Assembly (NCBI GenBank): GCA_964508055.1
Contig: CAZDRI010000039.1
Location: 1-8,711 of the forward strand
Length of the DNA stretch: 8,711 nt
Source: CAZDRI01 sp964508055
Lineage (GTDB): Bacteria > Pseudomonadota > Gammaproteobacteria > PS1 > Pseudothioglobaceae
Reading direction: 5' to 3'
The notes beneath the pieces are model-generated. The model had not been told where the DNA came from. It worked only from the letters and a program-made list of their open reading frames with translations, and ran no database searches. This document shows positions 4,474 through 8,711 of this stretch, piece after piece. The translations under genes and the position numbers were made by a program. The first letter of the stretch is position 1. Every line of letters begins with the position of its first letter.

Positions 4474-6732
4474 ATGTTAGTAACTAAAAGAAATGGGAAA
4501 AAAGAAACTATTGATATGGAAAAAATTCATAGGGTAATATTTTGGGCTTCTCAAAATTTAGAAAATGTTTCTGTATCACAAGTTGAAATAAATGCAAGAT
4601 TACATTTTTCTGATGGTATTAAAACATCAGATATACATGAGACAATTATTAAATCAGCAGCTGATTTAATATCTGTTGAAACTCCTGATTATCAATTTTT
4701 AGCAGCACGCTTGGCAATTTTTCATTTAAGAAAAAAAGCTTTTAATAGATTTGAACCTCCAACTCTTTATAAGCAAATTAGTAAAAACACTAAAAAAGGA
4801 ATTTATGACCCGATTATTATTAAAAAATATAGTAAAAATGAAATAGATGAATTAAATGATTACCTAGACCATTGGAGAGATTTAAATTTTAGTTATGCTG
4901 CTGTAAAACAATTAGAAGGCAAATATTTAGCACAAAACCGCTCAACTGGTGAAATATATGAAAGTGCTCAATTTTTATTTATGCTAGTTGGAATGTGCTT
5001 ATTTATAAATTATAAAAATAAAGCTCAACGCATTGATTTAGTTAAGAAATTTTATAATGATAGCTCTTTGTTTAAAATTTCATTACCGACTCCAATAATG
5101 GCTGGAGTTAGGACTCCTACTAGACAATTTAGCTCATGTGTTTTAATTGAAAGTGATGATGACTTAGATTCAATCAACGCCACAGCTGGAGCTATAGTTA
5201 AGTATGTTTCACAAAGAGCTGGTATAGGTATAAATGGCGGCAGAATTAGAGCTGTAGATAGTCCAATCAGAAATGGAGAAGCTAATCACACTGGCTGTAT
5301 CCCATTTTATAAGCATTTTTATAGTGCAGTTAAAAGTTGTTCTCAGGGAGGTGTTAGAGGTGGTGCTGCTACCCTATTCTATCCAATTTGGCATTTAGAA
5401 GTTGAAAACTTATTAGTACTAAAGAATAATGCTGGAGTTGAAGAGAATCGTATCCGTCATTTAGATTATGGAGTGCAGTTTAATGGACTGATGTATAAAA
5501 GATTTTTAGAAGATGGAAATATAACCCTATTCAGTCCTCATGATGCTAAAGACTTATATGATGCATTTTTTCAAGATCAAAAAAAATTTGAAAAGCTATA
5601 TCTTAAATATGAAAAAGATGAAAATATTACAAGTAAAACCATAAATGCTCGTGATTTATTTTCAAAATTTATGCTTGAAAGAGCAAATACTGGTAGGATT
5701 TATTTACAAAATGTAGACCATTGTAATACTCACTCAGCTTTTAATCCTAAAAAAGCACCAATTCGCCAAAGTAATTTGTGTGTGGAAATAACCCTACCTA
5801 CTAAACCTCTTTATTCTGTTGAAGACAGTGAGGGTGAAATAGCCCTTTGCACATTATCTGCTGTGAATTTAGGAGCTATAAATAGCTTAGATGAATTAGA
5901 ACAAACTACAGAAACAATAGTTAGGGCATTAGATGCTTTATTAGATTACCAAAATTACCCATTAAAAGCTGCTGAAAAATCTACTAAAAATAGAAGAGCT
6001 TTAGGCATAGGTGTTACAAATTTTGCATATTATTTAGCAAAAAATAATGTCAAATACTCTGATTATAGTGCTAATAGCTTAGTTCATAACACTTTTGAAG
6101 CACTGCAATATTATTCATTAAAAGCATCTATTAAATTAGCAAAAGAACAAGGTAAATGCCCTGCTTTTGACGATACTTCTTATGCTCAAGGATTACTACC
6201 AATTGATACCTATAAAAAAGCTATAGATACTTTTTGCAACAATAATCTTAATTTTGATTGGGAAAGTCTTCGTAATGAAATTAAAAAATATGGCTTAAGA
6301 AATTCAACACTTACTGCAATTATGCCTTGTGAAAGTTCATCGCAAATCAGCAATAGTACTAATGGTATTGAACCGCCTAGGGGATTTGTATCAATAAAAC
6401 AAAGTAAAGATGGAGTTTTTAAACAAGTAGTTCCAGAATATGAAAAATTAAAAGATGAATATGAATTGTTATGGGATATCAACGATAATGATGGATATTT
6501 ACAGCTTTGCGCTATAATGCAGAAATTTGTAGATCAATCTATCTCTACAAATACTCACTATAACCCATCTTTATATCAAAACAATAAGGTTCCTATGAAA
6601 TTATTTTTAACAGACCTATTAAAAGCATATAAATATGGTATTAAAACTCTTTACTATCATAACACTCGTGACGGTGCTACAGACTTAAATGAAAACAAAG
6701 ACAACGATTGTGGGGATGTATGTAAAGTATGA
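4474..6732 (+). CDS. nrdA: Ribonucleoside-diphosphate reductase class Ia, alpha subunit NrdA
   Basis: This is the large catalytic subunit, which reduces ribonucleoside diphosphates to deoxyribonucleotides. It has 752 residues (E. coli 761) and similarity along its whole length. The N-terminal ATP-cone (about 1-90, LVTKRNGKKETIDMEKIHR, then SDGIKTSDIHETI) is the dATP/ATP overall-activity site. Active-site residues are in place: C222 and C459 as the reducible pair, C436 as the thiyl radical site, with N434 and E438 (RQSNLCVEI), and Y727-Y728 (LYYHNTRDG) for radical transfer from NrdB. The C-terminal redox pair that accepts electrons from thioredoxin or glutaredoxin is C746/C750, with three residues between instead of the four in E. 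coli. The ATG at 4474 follows GAGAG (4463-4467) at a 6-base spacing. It is the first gene of nrdA-nrdB-yfaE, probably under NrdR control. Confidence 0.98.
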   Translation: MLVTKRNGKKETIDMEKIHRVIFWASQNLENVSVSQVEINARLHFSDGIKTSDIHETIIKSAADLISVETPDYQFLAARLAIFHLRKKAFNRFEPPTLYKQISKNTKKGIYDPIIIKKYSKNEIDELNDYLDHWRDLNFSYAAVKQLEGKYLAQNRSTGEIYESAQFLFMLVGMCLFINYKNKAQRIDLVKKFYNDSSLFKISLPTPIMAGVRTPTRQFSSCVLIESDDDLDSINATAGAIVKYVSQRAGIGINGGRIRAVDSPIRNGEANHTGCIPFYKHFYSAVKSCSQGGVRGGAATLFYPIWHLEVENLLVLKNNAGVEENRIRHLDYGVQFNGLMYKRFLEDGNITLFSPHDAKDLYDAFFQDQKKFEKLYLKYEKDENITSKTINARDLFSKFMLERANTGRIYLQNVDHCNTHSAFNPKKAPIRQSNLCVEITLPTKPLYSVEDSEGEIALCTLSAVNLGAINSLDELEQTTETIVRALDALLDYQNYPLKAAEKSTKNRRALGIGVTNFAYYLAKNNVKYSDYSANSLVHNTFEALQYYSLKASIKLAKEQGKCPAFDDTSYAQGLLPIDTYKKAIDTFCNNNLNFDWESLRNEIKKYGLRNSTLTAIMPCESSSQISNSTNGIEPPRGFVSIKQSKDGVFKQVVPEYEKLKDEYELLWDINDNDGYLQLCAIMQKFVDQSISTNTHYNPSLYQNNKVPMKLFLTDLLKAYKYGIKTLYYHNTRDGATDLNENKDNDCGDVCKV

Positions 6733-6775
6733 TATTTAAATCAACAAGATAAAACAAATTATAAAGGAATAAATA

Positions 6776-7909
6776 ATGTCTTATACAATTTTTAATAAAA
6801 AACAAATGAATATCTTAACTGAGCCAATGTTCTTTGGTGATACAGTTAATGTAGCAAGATTTGACAAGCAAAAATTTGAAATTTTTGAAAAACTAACTGA
6901 AAAACAACTATCATTTTTCTGGCGTCCAGAAGAAGTTAATATCAGTAAAGATAAAATTGATTTTCAAGAATTACCAGAAAATGAAAAACATATATTTATC
7001 AGCAACTTACAGTATCAAATTTTGTTAGATAGTGTGCAAGGTAGATCTCCGAACATTGCATTTTTACCTATTGTTTCACTGCCTGAACTGGAAAACTGGA
7101 TTGAAACTTGGTCTTTTTCTGAAACTATTCATTCTAGAAGTTATACTCATATAATTAGAGGCATTGTTAATAATCCTAGTGAGGTGTTTGATGATATATT
7201 AAAAACTGAAGAAATTATAAAAAGAGCTGTTAGTGTATCAAAACATTATGATGATTTAATTAAATATAGCCAAGCCTACATTTTGTATGGAAAAAAGAAA
7301 AACTTAGTAATAGATAATGAAAAAGTGGATATTTCTTTATATGATTTAAAAAAGAAATTATATTTAACATTATTCTCAGTTAATATTTTAGAAGCTATTA
7401 GATTTTATGTATCTTTTGCTTGTTCTTTTGCTTTTGCTGAAAGGAAGGTGATGGAAGGCAATGCAAAAATCATTAAATTAATTGCTAGGGATGAGGCTTT
7501 ACATTTAGTTGGAACTCAAAATATGATTAATTTAATAAAAGAAGGCAAAGATGACCCTGATATGCAAAAAATTGCTGAAGAATGTGAAGATGAAGTTACT
7601 CAAATGTTCATTGATGCCACAGAGCAAGAAAAAGATTGGGCTGATTACCTATTCAAAGATGGTTCTATGATTGGATTAAACGCAAATATACTAAAACAAT
7701 ATTTAGAACATATAACATATGTCAGAATGGATGCTTTAAATATGAAACCTTTATTTAAAAAAACTACTAATCCCCTACCTTGGATGAATCATTGGCTTGA
7801 TAGTGATACAGTGCAAGTAGCACCTCAAGAAACTGAAATCACCTCTTACCTTGTTAGTGCTGTTGATAGTAATATCCATAATGAAAGTTTTGATAATATA
7901 GAGCTATAA
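6776..7909 (+). CDS. nrdB: Ribonucleoside-diphosphate reductase class Ia, beta subunit NrdB
   Basis: This is the radical-generating subunit, which houses the diiron-oxo centre and stable tyrosyl radical and passes the radical to NrdA. It has 377 residues (E. coli 376). Iron ligands and the radical tyrosine are all visible: D85 (LLDS), E116 and H119 with Y123 in FSETIHSRSYTH, E206 (NILEAIRFY), and E240 and H243 in RDEALHL. An intact Y123 indicates the classic tyrosyl-radical type and not a phenylalanine or manganese-iron variant. The C-terminal tail (ending FDNIEL) would bind NrdA. The ATG at 6776 has a strong Shine-Dalgarno, AAAGGA at 6763-6768, 7 bases upstream. It starts 43 bases after nrdA ends, in the same operon. 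Confidence 0.98.
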   Translation: MSYTIFNKKQMNILTEPMFFGDTVNVARFDKQKFEIFEKLTEKQLSFFWRPEEVNISKDKIDFQELPENEKHIFISNLQYQILLDSVQGRSPNIAFLPIVSLPELENWIETWSFSETIHSRSYTHIIRGIVNNPSEVFDDILKTEEIIKRAVSVSKHYDDLIKYSQAYILYGKKKNLVIDNEKVDISLYDLKKKLYLTLFSVNILEAIRFYVSFACSFAFAERKVMEGNAKIIKLIARDEALHLVGTQNMINLIKEGKDDPDMQKIAEECEDEVTQMFIDATEQEKDWADYLFKDGSMIGLNANILKQYLEHITYVRMDALNMKPLFKKTTNPLPWMNHWLDSDTVQVAPQETEITSYLVSAVDSNIHNESFDNIEL

Positions 7910-7959
7910 TTCATACTACATCATATAGTTACTGTAATAATTTAATGTAGAATATTTAC

Positions 7960-8226
7960 ATGTTTAGAATTGACATTTGTAACATAAAAGACAAAGATGA
8001 ATTTTTATATGTGTATGGCGATAAGTCTATACTCACAGAATTAGAAAATAATAACATTTTAATAAATCATAATTGCCGTCAAGGTCATTGTGGAAGTTGT
8101 ATTTTAGTTCTTTTAAAAGGAGAAGTTTTGCATCAAAAATCTCTAATACAGCTTTCAGATAATGAAATACTTGCTTGTATGGCTATTCCTGTAACAGATA
8201 TAAAAATAACTAAAAGAAAATATTGA
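7960..8226 (+). CDS. yfaE: YfaE-type [2Fe-2S] ferredoxin for NrdB maintenance
   Basis: This is a small plant-type ferredoxin of 88 residues (E. coli YfaE 84). In E. coli, YfaE supplies electrons to regenerate the diferric-tyrosyl cofactor of NrdB. Cluster ligands are C39, C44 and C47 in NCRQGHCGSC, and C73 in EILACM, the CX4CX2C...C pattern with 25 residues before the last cysteine. The conserved QGHCGSC loop and DNEILAC segment match the family. It lies 50 bases after nrdB, the same order as in E. coli, so operon membership and function are well supported. The ATG at 7960 lacks a strong Shine-Dalgarno but gives a normal N-terminus. The stop codon TGA (8224-8226) is immediately followed by the ATG of the next ORF. 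Confidence 0.93.
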   Translation: MFRIDICNIKDKDEFLYVYGDKSILTELENNNILINHNCRQGHCGSCILVLLKGEVLHQKSLIQLSDNEILACMAIPVTDIKITKRKY

Positions 8227-8673
8227 ATGAAAAAAATCCTCATATTACTTTGCACTTTAATTTTAATAACCTCTTGTGGTGGCGGTGGCGGTGGCGGTGG
8301 CGGTGGAGGTGGTGGTGGAAGCAATAATGTTATAAGTGACACTAATGAAATAACTTACAGAAACTATAACTCTACACCTTATACAAACACAACTGCTGTT
8401 GAAAACAATAATGATTATAAAACTAATAATGGATTAGATAATATAAAAACAGCTGCTGCTTGGCAAAATATTTATGGCTCACCATCTTCAACAAATGGCT
8501 TATCTTTAAACTCAAATACAGCTTCAATACCAAAAACAACAGTTGCAGTTATGGACAGTGGTGTAGATACTAATCATCCTGATTTAGTCAATAACATAGT
8601 TCAAGGCTATGATTTTTATGAAGAGGACTCTAATCCTAACCCTGGTGATAGCCATTTAAATAGTCCAACCTGA
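8227..8673 (+). CDS. Truncated poly-Gly lipoprotein with partial subtilisin (S8) domain
   Basis: The 148-residue product begins with a lipoprotein signal peptide (MKKILILLCTLILITSC; lipobox ITSC, lipidated C17). A run of 14 glycines (18-31) and an Asn/Thr/Ser-rich linker (32-70) follow. From about 75 it resembles the start of an S8 subtilase catalytic domain: AAAWQ, then TVAVMDSGVDTNHPDL (105-120) with catalytic D110, then GYDFYEEDSNPNPGD. In a full subtilase the HGTH motif would come next, but the frame ends in TGA at 8671-8673. No His or Ser motif is seen in any frame of the last 38 bases. It is therefore probably a broken or decayed gene without protease activity. Full-length relatives of this layout include surface lipoprotein autotransporter proteases such as NalP and SphB1 (inference). 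It starts at the base directly after yfaE's stop, so translation may be coupled. A sequencing error at the stop cannot be excluded. Confidence 0.75.
   Translation: MKKILILLCTLILITSCGGGGGGGGGGGGGGSNNVISDTNEITYRNYNSTPYTNTTAVENNNDYKTNNGLDNIKTAAAWQNIYGSPSSTNGLSLNSNTASIPKTTVAVMDSGVDTNHPDLVNNIVQGYDFYEEDSNPNPGDSHLNSPT
8278..8319 (+). repeat. Glycine-codon tract with four GGTGGC units
   Basis: Fourteen consecutive GGN codons encode Gly18-31 of the lipoprotein. The first eight form four perfect GGTGGC hexamers (8278-8301), and the rest are mixed GGT and GGA. This is the most GC-rich block in a strongly AT-rich window. Hexamer slippage would change linker length by two glycines without shifting the frame. 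Confidence 0.85.
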
Positions 8674-8711
8674 ATTAACAGCAAAATACTAAATTTAATT
8701 TAGAAGATTTT

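Noticed and set aside
6210..6482. 90-residue minus-strand ORF inside nrdA
   Set aside because: It is the antisense shadow of conserved nrdA sequence, with no ribosome-binding site or motif.
8133..8342. Minus-strand ORF with a long proline run
   Set aside because: The poly-proline is the reverse complement of the glycine codon tract of the lipoprotein, whose signal peptide and lipobox show that the plus strand is coding.
1..8711. A previously undescribed multi-gene system, CRISPR array, prophage or insertion sequence
   Set aside because: All sizeable genes belong to well-known housekeeping families. No spaced direct-repeat array, transposase, integrase, toxin-antitoxin pair or defence gene is visible.

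Overview
This is an AT-rich window (roughly 30% GC by eye) of bacterial chromosome carrying conserved housekeeping genes whose sequences most resemble gammaproteobacterial versions. The DksA zinc-finger region, the RfaH NGN core, the class Ia NrdA/NrdB pair and the nrdA-nrdB-yfaE gene order all read like diverged relatives of the Escherichia coli proteins. The low GC suggests a streamlined marine, host-associated or intracellular-type gammaproteobacterium. The genus cannot be fixed from this window.

Layout: bases 1-231 are non-coding or contain only a short open frame, and hold two copies of a G-rich palindromic repeat. htpG (Hsp90) lies on the minus strand at 232-2109. It is divergent from thiL (thiamine-monophosphate kinase, 2171-3076, plus), and a sigma32-like heat-shock promoter for htpG reaches into the thiL start codon. 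thiL is followed 12 bases later by an rfaH-type NusG paralogue (start chosen at 3089). rfaH converges on dksA (minus, start chosen at 4008) and their stop codons overlap by 4 bases. A 405-base intergenic region (4069-4473) holds the inferred dksA promoter, a possible 23-codon ORF, a 22-base near-perfect palindrome, two NrdR-box-like palindromes and a small inverted repeat. It leads into the ribonucleotide reductase operon nrdA (4474-6732), nrdB (6776-7909) and yfaE-type ferredoxin (7960-8226). The window ends with a short lipoprotein ORF (8227-8673). It has a 14-glycine tract after the lipobox and only the first (Asp) motif of a subtilisin-like protease domain. It begins at the base after the ferredoxin stop codon and looks truncated.

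How the genes work together: NrdA and NrdB form the class Ia ribonucleotide reductase that makes deoxynucleotides. The [2Fe-2S] ferredoxin is expected to supply electrons to build or repair the NrdB diiron-tyrosyl cofactor. RfaH and DksA both act on RNA polymerase, as an elongation antiterminator and a ppGpp cofactor respectively. HtpG is a stress chaperone and ThiL makes thiamine diphosphate. I did not find a convincing previously undescribed multi-gene system. The points most worth a second look are the truncated poly-glycine subtilase lipoprotein attached to the nrd operon, the palindromic repeat pair at the left edge, and the architecture of the dksA-nrdA intergenic region.
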